In this document: in pieces, positions 52,601 to 63,031 of the stretch
Layout of the letters: every line of letters starts with the position of its first letter
Position numbering within the stretch: the stretch's first letter is position 1
NCBI GenBank assembly: GCA_947646735.1
Contig: CANTFK010000943.1
Coordinates: forward strand, 310,001 to 374,000
DNA: 64,000 nt
DNA from: Peronospora farinosa
Taxonomy: Eukaryota > Oomycota > Peronosporomycetes > Peronosporales > Peronosporaceae
Direction of reading: 5' to 3'
Program-made: the position numbers and the translations under genes
The notes under the pieces: generated by a model
Told to the model about the DNA's origin: nothing
The model's database searches: none
Seen by the model: the letters and a program-made list of their open reading frames with translations, nothing else

Positions 52601-52770
52601 CGCGCCTTCGGGTGCCTCTCCATGTAGAGAGGTGTCCTTGACCGACCTTCTCGGGCCGGTGTCTTCGCCGTTGAGTGCTGATAGAACTGTTGTCGTTCAC
52701 AGCTCTCCTATTTTTGCGCATCTCGGATCCTATCCATCCGGAGTTGTTGTATCACATCTTCTTGCATGAC

Positions 52771-54333
52771 CTATCCCGATATTCTGACAGGGAACCGTGA
52801 TCTCGTCACCGCAGATACCTTGACCGACTGACCCCGGTCTCTACGGACCAACATCTCTGGGAGCCGATTGATTGTTTCTAGACCTGACCACTCTCCTCTT
52901 GGTATCGACTCGACCCCTTGCTGCTGATGTAAAGCTGTACTGGCCAACTGGTCTGCGCTCTGATTCCAGTCTCGTTTCACATGTAGGACTGCCTGGGTGG
53001 GCCACGACTGGAGCTTACTCAACGCCTTGGCCCGCAACGGGGATAGACCTGAAGCTTTGCATTCAATCTCTCCACGCATCTGTCTTATAACCAGATTGGA
53101 GTCTCCACAAATAATCAAACGCCGTCGCTCCATTGGATCCAACAGGTCAAAGCCCAGTAACATGCCCTCATATTCATCTTCATTCACCGTAGACTTGTCG
53201 AGATATTTCGATGCAGCTGCGACTATAGTCCATACAGGAAGTCTCCACACCATAGCGCTGCAAGCACCTCCCACTTGTTTCACCCGGGCCGACCCATCAA
53301 AACTCATCACATACAGTTCTTCATTTAGTTCCACTGTGGGCGTCGGTAGGTCGACCACTTGCCTGGATTGCTTCTTAGGAACAATTGACGACAGAATTGA
53401 GTCCACATTCTCTCGAGGCGTGATGCTGGCAGCTAACGCCCCCAGCTTCTGGTCCTCGCCTTTCTTGCATTTCACAATCTCCAAAGTCCACTGTGACAAC
53501 AGAGCGGCCCAGTTTCCTAAGCGACCTTGCAACCCCGAAGACTTCACTAGCCAGTCTAGTGTAGAATGCCTCGTCAGAACCTTGAGAGGTCGGGTGACCA
53601 ACATAGTGAAGCAAGTTTCCAATATTCGTAACAACGTCAACACTTCCTTTTCCACTGTGCTATAGTTCACCTCGTTTGACTTGAGGGTTCGGCTCGTAAA
53701 CATTACCGGCATATACAGGCCGTCGTAATTCTGCACCAACGACACCGAGATAGCCCAATCACTTGCGTAGACAATGATGACCGCCTCTCTAGCCGGGTCG
53801 AAATGTCGTAGGATGGGCGCCGTAACAATCTTGTTCTTGAGCATGGCAAACGCTACTTGTACCTTCGACCATTTTTCTTCGTCGTCTTCCTGGGCCGCCA
53901 CTTCCTCGTCAGCCTTCAATTTGCACCTCCAAGCGTGAAAAGCCACCTCTCTCAGTTCATAGAGGATCGACGCGTATATGGCATAATCTTCGATGTACCT
54001 GCTGTAGTAATTTAGGCTTTCTAGAAAGGACTGCATAGCCTTCAGCGTTGTCGGTAGAGGTAGGTCGACCAAAGACTGAAGATCTTTTGGGTGGGCTTCT
54101 AGTCCCCCTTTGGAAACTCGATGCCCAAGATACTTGACCTTCCGACATCCCCACGTACTCTTGACGGCACTGACCGACAAATTCCAATAGTCACACACGT
54201 CTAGCAGCCGCTCCACTTTCTGGCATAATACGTCCCACGATTCGGCCGGAACAAGTATGTCGTCAATGTATGATCGTCGACCCAATACAGAGGCCCGATT
54301 TTGCATCGGGTTCCCCTGTTGCGAACAAATCAT
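52771..54333 (-). pseudogene. pol: Gypsy family B pol: RT end, two RNase H domains
   Basis: A 520-aa frame with no proper start. It contains the RT active site SYIDDILVPAESWDVL, the thumb/connection (CRKVKYLGHRVSKGGLEAHP), the tether/first RNase H (VIIVYASDWAISVSLVQNYD, VEKEVLTLLRI), and a second RNase H-like domain (YVMSFDGSARVKQVGGACSA … DSNLVIRQMRGEI … HVKRDWNQSADQLA). It is followed by a stop where an integrase should start. A dual-RNase-H pol (tether plus acquired archaeal-type RNase H) is known in some Ty3/Gypsy lineages, including oomycete ones. Broken from the upstream RT by frame changes near 54300-54540. Confidence 0.8.
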
Positions 54334-54547
54334 CTGTTAACTCTGTAGCCGCCCCTGGCGAAATCCGTAAGAATCCATATAGCGCATTATCCAACAGCCT
54401 TTGATATATCTGAGTCGCATTCTTAAGCCCAAAAGGCATCCGAAGCCATTCAAATAATCCCAGTGGAGTAACGAAAGCTGAGATTAGTCTCGCCCTTTCG
54501 GTCATACTGACGACCCAAAAACCACTCGCCATGTCAAGAGAGCAATA

Positions 54548-56395
54548 TTACAAAACTCCACCTAGGTCCTCTAATAATTCATTAATCAACGGCATAGGGT
54601 AGACCATAAGCTGGGTGAGATCATTCACCAACCGATAATCGATACACAATCGAATATCGACCCCATTCTTCTTCACGGTAATTACAATTGGGCTGGCCCA
54701 TGGCAAGGTGGAAGGCTGAATGATTTTTGCTGATAACAGTCCCTTGATCAGGTCGGCTAGCTTCTCTCTGAATTGAGGGGCCACCTTCCGTACGCGTTGC
54801 GCGATCGGTCTTGCGTTCCCTAAATCGATATCGCATATCGCTCCTCGGGCGGCCGGGGGTAAGGTGTTACCTTTGCCCATCAGCAGATGTAGTTTCTTCC
54901 ATATTATTTGTCGCAACCGGTCCACCTCTTCGATAGTGTTCCCATCTGGATCAGGAATCTGTATATATTCTAACGCAATGCCTTCAGATGAGGGGTCCAC
55001 TTCCGGTACGACCGCCCACCCTGGCCTTATGTCCTCGGCCCAAAGTTCCCCACTCTCGAAAGAACACACCTGGTCATCTGACTGTAACAAGTCTACCAGT
55101 TTGGCTTCCTTCTCATTGGTGGTGGTCACTGCATGTAGGTCTTCTTCAAATACACTCCGCTTTTGGGCGGTCCCCTCCTGCCAATTCACCCTCTCTTCGC
55201 ACAGTTGTTCTTCACTGTCGGGTACCGGTTGGTGCGTTATATTCATCATTGGAGTTGGGGCCTGCGGTCGCTGTAAGATGTGTGACGGAGCCTTATACTC
55301 TGGTCTCTCCACTAGTGGCCCCTCTTCCTCTTCCGTTGGGTCGACCTGATGGTCGACTTGGTCGGTGGTAGATTCATAAGCCAGATTTAGCCATTCCGCA
55401 TATCTTCGAGATCCTACCGATACAAACCCTGGCGTTCTCGGAACTTGCTCCCTAGTCAACCACATACCTACCTTGGTATCTTCATGCAATGTTAAAGGGC
55501 GAGGGCTGACATTGGTTATCTTCAAAATCGGTCGACGTCCTATCCCTTGTATCATGGTGGTCACCCATCGTTCGCCTCTCGTGACCCACAATTTCCACTG
55601 TTCTGAGGTCGACTTTTTGAGAGGCACTTCCGTACATCCTCCAACGGATATCTGTACATACCGACCCAATTTCACATCTGATACTCGAGTATTGTACAGT
55701 GTCCTTCGTCCAGTCAACTGTACCCTGACCTCATCGGGGAGGCAAAGAGTTCCGTCGGCCAAGTCTAACCGGATACCGGCTGGGACCATGAAGTCCATCC
55801 CCAAAATTGCATCTTGGCCTACCATAGGGCCTACCCACACCTTAAAGATGTACACCAAGTTCCCATTCAGAGTGACCTTGATGCGAGTGCGTCCCTCCGT
55901 GGTGTATACGGCTTCCCCAATACCAATACATTCTTGTCGTTCACTTTCATCAATTTGGCAGCCTACCTTACGAGCAAAGGCGATATCCAGAATGGATATC
56001 TCGGCACCAGTATCGAACAACAAATTTGCATGGTCGTTGTTGACCTTTCCAGAGGCTTTCGCTTGCCTGAACCATTTAGTAGGGGCGTGGTATTTCCAGT
56101 ACCCCCTAGACTCGCCTGGCAATAAGTCCAACTCCATTACTGAACTTTCTCGAACAAAATTATTAGGCTCATTCAAAGAAGCACCATGGACCACAGGGTA
56201 ATTTCCAATCTTCGATATATTTCCAATCTTAATTGGAATACCCGTCTCCTCCTTGGGCTGTTTCTCCACATATGCAAAGATGCAACAATTAGAACGCTCG
56301 GCTCGTACCAGATTCCAACCTGGCGAGCGTCCTAATTTGCCATCTTCTCGAGTTTCTCCGGGAACATCCCTGCATGCTTGGCTGGGTTGTACCAT
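54548..56395 (-). pseudogene. pol: Gypsy family B pol: protease and RT N-terminal part
   Basis: A 615-aa frame with protease LLFDTGAEISILDIAFARK near 56000, ILGMDFMVPAGIRLDLADG near 55790, then a long Glu-rich linker. After it come the RT start (PLDLGNARPIAQRVRK, PWASPIVITVKKNGVDIRLC, DYRLVNDLTQLMVYPMP). The next RT block (DMASGFWVVSMTERARLISA, WLRMPFGLKNATQIYQRLL) is in another frame at 54263-54532. It overlaps the zinc-knuckle frame by 64 nt in a different frame, so gag-pol frameshifting is likely also in family B. Confidence 0.8.
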
Positions 56396-57072
56396 TGACG
56401 GAACAAATTATAGAACTCCTCCATCTGGCACTTCCCAATCTCGTGAATCTCTCCACAACCCCGGCACACAAACAGGCAGCGATCTGATGGGTGACCCTTC
56501 CTTCCACAGCGGTCGCAGGTCAATCTTTTCCAGCAATTCAGATCTCCGTGTTTCTTGGACCCGCAATATGCACATCTCGTGTTAGGGGTCGCTGATGATG
56601 GGCCGGGTCGCTGGTCTACTGCCTGGTGATGTTGGTCGGCCTCCCTGGTCGGTAGATTCTTTGAGAACTTCACACTTGGGTCCCTCCCTTCTTCTTTCTC
56701 CATAAGGTAGACTCGTCTTAGATCTCCTTCGTTCTCCGAAGAGTCTGGGCTGGAATCTTCAGAGCTAGAGTCTTCCAGAGGCGTCCGTACTGCATGTATG
56801 GAGCGGCGATTCATATCTCTCGGCCTCTCGGGTAGTGCCGGTGCCTCCTGACGAAACTTGTTTGATCCAAACAGCATCTTGCCTCGTCTTGATTTCGTCC
56901 GCTGACATGCTGTCAATACTTCCTCCAATTCTTCCACGTCCGCCAGACGCAACATAGTTAACTTGTCTGCTAGCTCTGGGTCGTCCACCGTCAAAATGTA
57001 GTGATCGACATGATCCTTCTGAACCTTGGGCGACCCATCCTTAATCTTCATCTTCGCCCTGAGTCCAAGCAC
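56332..57072 (-). pseudogene. gag: Gypsy family B Gag C-terminal part with three zinc knuckles
   Basis: This frame has no proper start; its beginning MLGLRAKMKIKDGS follows frame breaks near 57080-57200. The knuckles are CAYCGSKKHGDLNC, CDRCGRKGHPSDRC and CRGCGEIHEIGKC. These are the same CX2CX4HX4C, CX2CX4HX4C, CX2CX3HX4C series as in the left copy. Gag C-terminus ends …KLEKMAN at 56332. Confidence 0.75.
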
Positions 57073-57196
57073 ATTCAGGCGGTACAGATAATCCAGTGGG
57101 GTCTCTTCAGACCTTTGCTTCGCATGGTAGTACTGGCGGGCGACCGGTACCCCCGTGCCACAAAACCGAAATCATGAACTCTTGGATTAAGTCCTT

Positions 57197-58854
57197 TTAG
57201 TTTCCTTGGACTGAGCGACCCAATTGACGGTTCCAATTCTGTGCCGGTCCAGTCAGCAATCCTCCAAAAACGAGACATCGTTCATCATCTGGTGCTTGGT
57301 CTCTTATAAATGCTGTCTTGACCGTCGATACCCAGCTGCGCGCTCTGTCTTCGTCTTGGTCTCTTCCATGAAATTCTTTAAGGTCCGAGGTCGACGATAG
57401 TTTGATGCGAGGGACAATATCTGGCATCTGTCCCAGCGCTGCGTTCGCCATTATCGACTGATGTCCCCTCAAATTCATGTTGTCAGGGTCAAACTCACAG
57501 GAACCGACGGATTCCATATCGACGTCGGTCATCGTGTGGCCACTTGGCATTTGTATGCCTGGATGCTGGTCATGGTGAGCGGTCGTCCTTTGCGCCTCTG
57601 GTCTTCCTCCTACTACACTCCCGTTAGGGTGTGCCCGCGGTACTTGGCGTTCATTCAAAAATCTTGCCATCGCCGCGTCGAAGAGGGTCTGCAGATCGCC
57701 TATCGGGTAGGTAGGTCCTTCCCCCCCAGCATCTTCGTCACGGGGCAGAGCAAATTCCAACTTTTTTCCTTGCTGATTTCCCATTGGCTGAAAATCGGAA
57801 TGATTTTCATTCTTACCACGCGTCGCCGTTTCAAGACCTCTTGGCTCCTGCTACGCGCTGCGCGCTCGGGCCTGGAGCAGCGCCGCTCCAGTAGGGCCTA
57901 GGGGCATCCTGGTGACCGACCCAGTTGAGGACGATCCTGGGGACCACGGTGCTGCTTCCCTCTGGCCGCTTGGCATCCGTTGTTGAGATGGGTCTTGATT
58001 CGCCCCTGGGTGGCAGGCGGCTCCGTACATGTGGGGACCCACCGTGATGTCCTGAAGCGTCATCTGGCTGTCGTTGGACCGCATGTGTGTAGGTGTCACC
58101 AGAGGTGGGTGTTCCGTTGCTGGTGTGGTACACACCAGGATCGACAGACGCTTGTGCATATGCTCTAACGCTTTTGTGATTCTGTCGAACCCCAGGGATA
58201 GCAGATCGTCCGGGTCGAACCGACCTGCGACCATGTTCGCTTCACGAAGCATGGTGACCAGCGCTGTGATCGCGTCCGTGACAGAGTGCAGCCGTGGCAG
58301 GGTCGACACCGGCCCAGAAAGTTGACCCAGCTGCCGGATCTCCAGGATCTTCGCGACGGGGTCGCTCTCCAGGAACGCGTTCAGCTTGCGTTGGTGGTAG
58401 GCCCTCGTGACATCAGCGTCTGTCCATGACGCCAGTCCTGCCTTCTCGGGGCCTATCGACTTGCTGTTTCCGGGTGCCTTCATCCGGAACTTCGTCGGCT
58501 TGGATTGCGCGATCTTGTTTTTTTGTTTTTTTGGGGACCTTAGCCTCTCGGTTTTTACCGTCGACTGATGGTCCTCTAGATCATGATAGGCGTCATGACC
58601 CAAGGTGTCCTCAACGAGGACATAGGGAAGGTATTTAGGTTTTTCTTCAATAAGTTCAACCTCGACCATGTTGACCGGGCCCCTCCCAAGGCCCGGTCGG
58701 TCCTTCGATCCTTTGTTTTTTTCTTCTTGAGTCACTGGCGATCGGTCTTCCAGTGACTCTTCGGTCTTGTGCTCCTTCTTGACATGAACATCTTTATCTT
58801 CTTGGGACTCGCGGTAAATCCCGCGTCTTCCGAAGATCCGGGCACGCGCACCAT
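57197..58854 (-). pseudogene. gag: Gypsy family B Gag N-terminal part, broken
   Basis: Starts at the ATG 58852-58854, next to the primer-binding site, but the frame changes soon after (compare the left copy), so the main frames are 57851-58850 and 57197-57784. The first has a Lys/Glu-rich head and a helical part (SKSIGPEKAGLASWTDADVT, VTMLREANMVAGRFDPDDLL). The second has DLKEFHGRDQDEDRARSWVS, matching the left copy's Gag end. Several frame changes, so inactive. Confidence 0.65.
58835..58853 (-). other. Putative primer-binding site of family B, right copy
   Basis: Identical to the left copy: plus strand GATCCGGGCACGCGCACCA, one base from the LTR edge at 58855, overlapping the gag start codon on the minus strand. 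Conservation in two diverged copies is consistent with function. Confidence 0.5.
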
Positions 58855-58994
58855 TGTGGTGAAGTGGGTTCTCAAAATTGTATGATGAGACCCCACACCA
58901 CTCACTGTGCCGGACTGCCGACTGTCGGAGGGGGTACCCCGATGCCGCGTATGAACCTTCTCTCACCTTGTGTCCCCGTCGGCTGGCGGGTTGC
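58855..58994 (-). repeat. 5' LTR of family B, right copy, truncated by family A insertion
   Basis: 140 bp nearly identical to 51220-51360, including GAGACCCCA and CCGACTGTCGGAGGGGGTAC. It stops at GCGGGTTGC, exactly where the family A LTR begins with TGTAATGGG, whereas the 3' LTR continues ACTCTTCGG. This fixes the insertion point to the base. Confidence 0.85.
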
Positions 58995-59313
58995 TGTAAT
59001 GGGTCTACCTATTACATAAGTAGTTATAGGATTAATACATAATTACATAAGTAGTCATAGGGTAGTATCCGATTAGCGGATACTGCGCGTCATTTTATTA
59101 TTGGTTTATTATTGGGGTGCCAGACCCAATAATTAGCCAATATTAAATTGACTTTCATATTGAGTGGTTCCCATGAGCTTGGGAACATATTCGCACTTAC
59201 TGCGAAGTAAAACTAAAACAAAACTAAAACAGAGTTAAATTTACGAGTTAATTAAGAGCGCTTCCTCAACGCCCTTTTAGTGTAAAACGGTAACAAGTCC
59301 TTAGCCCGTTACA
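58995..59313 (+). repeat. 5' LTR of family A, right copy (319 bp)
   Basis: Begins TGTAATGGGTC and ends AGCCCGTTACA. It includes two imperfect repeats of ATTACATAAGTAGTTATAGG at the left and the TTATTATTGGTTTATTATTGG block shared with 5364-5707. TG…CA ends and a 2-bp gap to the primer-binding site. Confidence 0.88.
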
Positions 59314-59315
59314 CC

Positions 59316-59332
59316 TGGTAGCACTTAGTAGT
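59316..59332 (+). other. Primer-binding site of family A, right copy
   Basis: TGGTAGCACTTAGTAG two bases after the LTR end, the same start as in the left copy; suits an initiator-tRNA-type primer. Confidence 0.65.
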
Positions 59333-59339
59333 CCTTCCA

Positions 59340-60379
59340 ATGACCAGATTCGAGATGAACATGGGCGAGTCTTCGGTGGCTCCAGCGGTCTCGCTGGAGC
59401 ATTCTGATTTTTCATATCTCACCTCGGTGGAGTGGCAGGCACTACATCGCCTCGCGGCGGTGTCTGGCGAAACTATTGTGACGTCGCTGCTGAGCACAGC
59501 GATGCCTGATGGTCAACGTGCCGCCATCCAAGACTTTATGGTGCAAAGCTCGCCGAAGCGAATCGGCGAGTATTGACTCCCTCGCGCACTTCGCACCATG
59601 ACGCTATCAAGATGGAGACGTCAACGTACTCCGGTGATGGTCCGGATCGTCTCCCCCTCAATCGCTGGTTTCGCGAGGTGGATATTGCAATAGCATCAAG
59701 GTTAATTGACGCTCCGACGGCCAAGGTCAATTTCCTGTTGTCTCGTCTTGCTGGCAAAGTCAAGGAATGGGCTCTCGGAAAGCTCGTCTTAGATGAGCCG
59801 GCGTTTCCTACGCTGGACGATATCCAGCGTGACTTACGACTGGCTTTCGAGCCTCCTCAAGATGAATCTCGATTGCGTGCAGATTTATTCTCACTCCGAC
59901 AGGGCAAGATGTCGATGCGTGACTACGTGCAGAAGACACGTTATCTTGCTTCGTGCATTACCACGCAGCCAATTGACATGGCTTCACAAGTCCATGTCTT
60001 TATTTTTGGTATGCAAGAGGGCATGAAGCGTTAATGCCTCACACGTGCTGAGCCAAAGTCCCTCGAGGAGGCATTTGCCCTCGCGCTTCGTGAGGATTAC
60101 ACTGTCGCGTCATCGTACCTGCACGCAGCGTCACAACATTCCCGGACGTCTGGCCCAGAGCCAATGGAAACTGATGCAATCAAGTCCTCTCGTGGTCGCG
60201 GCAAATCATTAAGCCGCGACATTCGCAATCCTAACACGATGAAGTGTTTTCGCTGTGGTAAAACAGGCCATCGTGCGGCTGTCTGTCGTGCACCTGCGCC
60301 GGTGACGATGAACACAGCTGTCTCACGAGGAGACGCTGTGTCGTCGAAGGTCCCGCCAAAAAACGAGCGGTTCCAGTAG
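59340..60379 (+). pseudogene. gag: Gypsy family A Gag, broken
   Basis: The ATG at 59340 matches the start of the left copy. Frames 59340-59573 and 59573-60034 hold the capsid part ([45 protein letters not shown]). One frame change near 59565 separates them, and a TAA at 60032-60034 interrupts it. The same frame then continues to the zinc knuckle CFRCGKTGHRAAVC near 60245-60290. The protein cannot be made whole. Confidence 0.8.
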
Positions 60380-61000
60380 GTGTGGGGCGCCCTAATGACA
60401 AGAATGGAGCCCCGAGTACTCAGGTGGCAGCTCGGGCTCCTAGCCCCAAAGTGATTTATACCCACTTCAATGCCACCACCATGCGCGATGATTCGAGACT
60501 GATTATTATCAGTCTTATCGTCGCTGGAGTGAAGCGACCACTTCGAGCGTTGTTGGATTCTGGCGCTTCCAACAACTTCTTCCGTGCATCCTATTTCTCC
60601 CTTCTTCCGCCCAATGTCACGATTCGAGAAGGTCCAGGTGACATCGTTGTCAAACTTGCCGATGGAAAACCAAAACGTGTCCCGCGTTAAACAGTGGTTT
60701 TACCGTACACTTTCGACGGTTTCCAGAGCAACGACGAATTTTTGGTGTACGAGATGAACTATGCATTTGATTGCATACTTGGGATACCGTGGCTGTCAAG
60801 GTATCAGCCGAAGATAGATTGGCTATCTCGGTCCGTCAAACGACGAAGCGGTTATGACGTCAGTGAAGTGTTTACTCATTTGTTGGTCGCTTCATCCGAT
60901 GGCCTCACGTCAGGGTCGTGAACGAACTCGCCACGACTAGTAGTCAACACCGAGAGAGCGATGGCCCTCTGTGCGCAGTATGTTCCGTTACACTGACGGA
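60380..61000 (+). pseudogene. pol: Gypsy family A protease region, broken
   Basis: LLDSGASNNFFRASYFSLL at about 60547-60605 is the retropepsin active-site region. An in-frame TAA at 60688 and a frame break near 60915 disrupt it. The next block DCILGIPWLSRYQPKIDWL is in the same frame after the stop. Confidence 0.75.
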
Positions 61001-63031
61001 GCCACAGAACGAAGCGGTCGAACAGCGGTTCCCGCATACACAGACATCGGTCGAACAGGGGTTCCCGATGCACAACGAGGCGGTCGAACAGCGGTTCCCA
61101 CACACACAGACATCGGTCGAACAGGGGTTACGGATTCTCAACGAGGCGGTCGAGCAGGGGCTCCCGCATACAAGTACATCGGACGAGCAGAGGCTCCCGA
61201 TCAGTTTCGAGGCGGTCGAGCAGGAGCTCCCGCATACAAGTACATCGGACGAGCAGAGGCTTTCGATAAATATCGAGGCGGTCGAGCAGGGGCTCCCTCA
61301 AACAAGTGAAGCGGTCGAAGACGAGCTCCCGCTTTTGATTGACGAGAATGGGCGGACTATGGATCCGCATGAGACCGACGTGGTGGAGACAGAGCTCCCA
61401 CGTCTAGAGGGGGGGGGTACATCATCCTCTTGTGATAGCGACGTGCCAGTCTCGAACAGGGTCTCGAGACGCAAGAGAAAACGCAAGAAAGGAGCACGCC
61501 GATCACCGAGACGACGAAATTCACGTCAAGATGCTGATGCATTTGATTCCGTAGTGACGGAATCCGTATGCGCGCTTGAATATGTGGAGGGATCCCCACA
61601 TCGTGGCCGCTACATTGAGGTAGCGAGCCCACCGTGCACTGCTGCAGATATAACATCTCTGCCGGACCTTACATGGAAAGACTTCCTTCATGACCTCAAG
61701 GCCGGCGACATCGAGCAAGTGTGCATCGTTTCAGCCACCGAGGCAGCCAGTGAAGAAGTTCTGGAGGCTCGCCCGAAGAGCGCCGAGCCTAAATCAGCGC
61801 GCGAAGAACGCTTCGCGGCACAGTCTTGGGATGCTCTTCGTGCTTCGGGCAACCCTGTATACAATGTCGCCCGTGAGTACGCCGATATTTTCCCGGAGAA
61901 AATTCCAGCTGAGCTTCCGGCGGATCGTGGTGTGCGGCACGAGATAGATCTCGTACCAGGATCGAAATATTGCGTGACACGGCAGTGGCCGTTACCGCGC
62001 GACCAAGTCATCGCTATTGATGAATTTTTCGAGGGTCGCCGCAAGGCTGGCCATGTCCGCGAGAGTATCTCGCCACATTCGAGTCCGACTTTCTGTGTGA
62101 AGAAAGCCACCGGCGGTTGGCGCATTGTGCACGCCTTCAACAAGATGAATGACGCCACTATCCCGGCTCAAACGCCTATCCCTCGAAAAGACATGGTATT
62201 AAATACCATGTCCGGGAGCTATATCTACAGCGCCATAGATCTGACAGACGGTTTCTATCAGATCCTCATGAGGGAAAGTGACATTCCGTTCACTGCGGTC
62301 TGCACCCCAAGCGGGATGCTTTGGGAGTGGTTAGTCATGCCACAAGGTCTTTAGAATGCTCCAGCTACGTTCAATCGGATGGTGAGACAAGTACTTCGCC
62401 CACTTCGCGACTTTGCACCGAGCTACTTTGACGACATTTTTGTTCACAGCCGCGCTGAGCAAAAGCTCAGCGCTACGGAGGTACACCTTTGACACTTGAA
62501 GCAGGTGTTTCAAGTTATGCGCGAGAATAAATTGTATGCTAATTTGAAGAAATGTGTCTTCTGCGCTTCCGAGATTCCAGTACTCGGTTGCTACGTCAGC
62601 AAGGAAGGTGTCCTGAGAAGATCTCATCGATCTGTTCCTGGCCAACGCCCAGGAACCAAACTGAATTACGTCAATGGCTCGGTCTGGCGAATTACTTGCA
62701 TAAGTATACAGTGAACTATGCTGAGCTAAGTCAGCCATTATCGACTTTGCTCAAGAAAGATGCAGTATGGTTATGGACGGCAGAACATCAATCTGCCTTC
62801 GACTCCGTAAAGAAGAGCTTGTCCGAGGCACCGGTGCTGATGTTACCTGATGACTCTAAGCCATTCCACGTCGTGTGTGACGCGAGCAATTTCGCTATAG
62901 GATGTGACCTCATGCAATTTGATGACGAGGGTCGAGAGCGCATCGTGAGTTTTCAATCACGACAGATGAAACCTGCCGAGAAAAATTATCCGGTACACGA
63001 CAAGGAACTTTTGGCTATGCGTTCGCGCTAA
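60918..63031 (+). pseudogene. pol: Gypsy family A pol: linker, RT and RNase H, with stops
   Basis: The frame 60918-62354 holds the linker and RT fingers/palm start ([37 protein letters not shown]), ending at a TAG (62352) where the left copy has a Lys codon ([11 protein letters not shown]). After it, [14 protein letters not shown] near 62430 is the RT active site. A TGA near 62490 and a frame change near 62610 follow. RNase H ([33 protein letters not shown]) is at 62860-63020. Confidence 0.8.
61000..61330 (+). repeat. Peptide-coding repeat in the PR-RT linker of family A, right copy
   Basis: About six to seven imperfect units encoding EAVEQRFPHTQTSVEQG, EAVEQGLPHTSTSDEQR and the like. Unit length is about 26 residues (two half-units), so composition differs from the array at 3290-3620 in the other copy. 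Confidence 0.75.

Larger units (their letters stand above)
51220..58994 (-). mobile_element. Ty3/Gypsy retrotransposon, family B, right copy, lacking integrase
   Basis: On the minus strand: 5' LTR (58855-58994, cut off by the family A insertion), gag (56332-58854), pol (52771-56395), a 0.4 kb degenerate stretch, then 3' LTR (51220 to about 52347). Same zinc knuckles and protease as the left copy. Pol ends with a second RNase H domain and a remnant QEDVIQQLRMDRIRDAQ that normally precedes the integrase; no integrase HHCC or DDE block follows. Two frame breaks in pol and one or more in gag show that it is dead. The rest of the 5' LTR should lie right of base 64000, beyond the inserted element. 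Confidence 0.85.

Noticed and set aside
52089..52769. 226-residue Pro/Ser-rich plus-strand open frame
   Set aside because: It lies antisense within the family B LTR/internal border and is built from local direct repeats (PSADPP units). No start context or homology; treated as a shadow.
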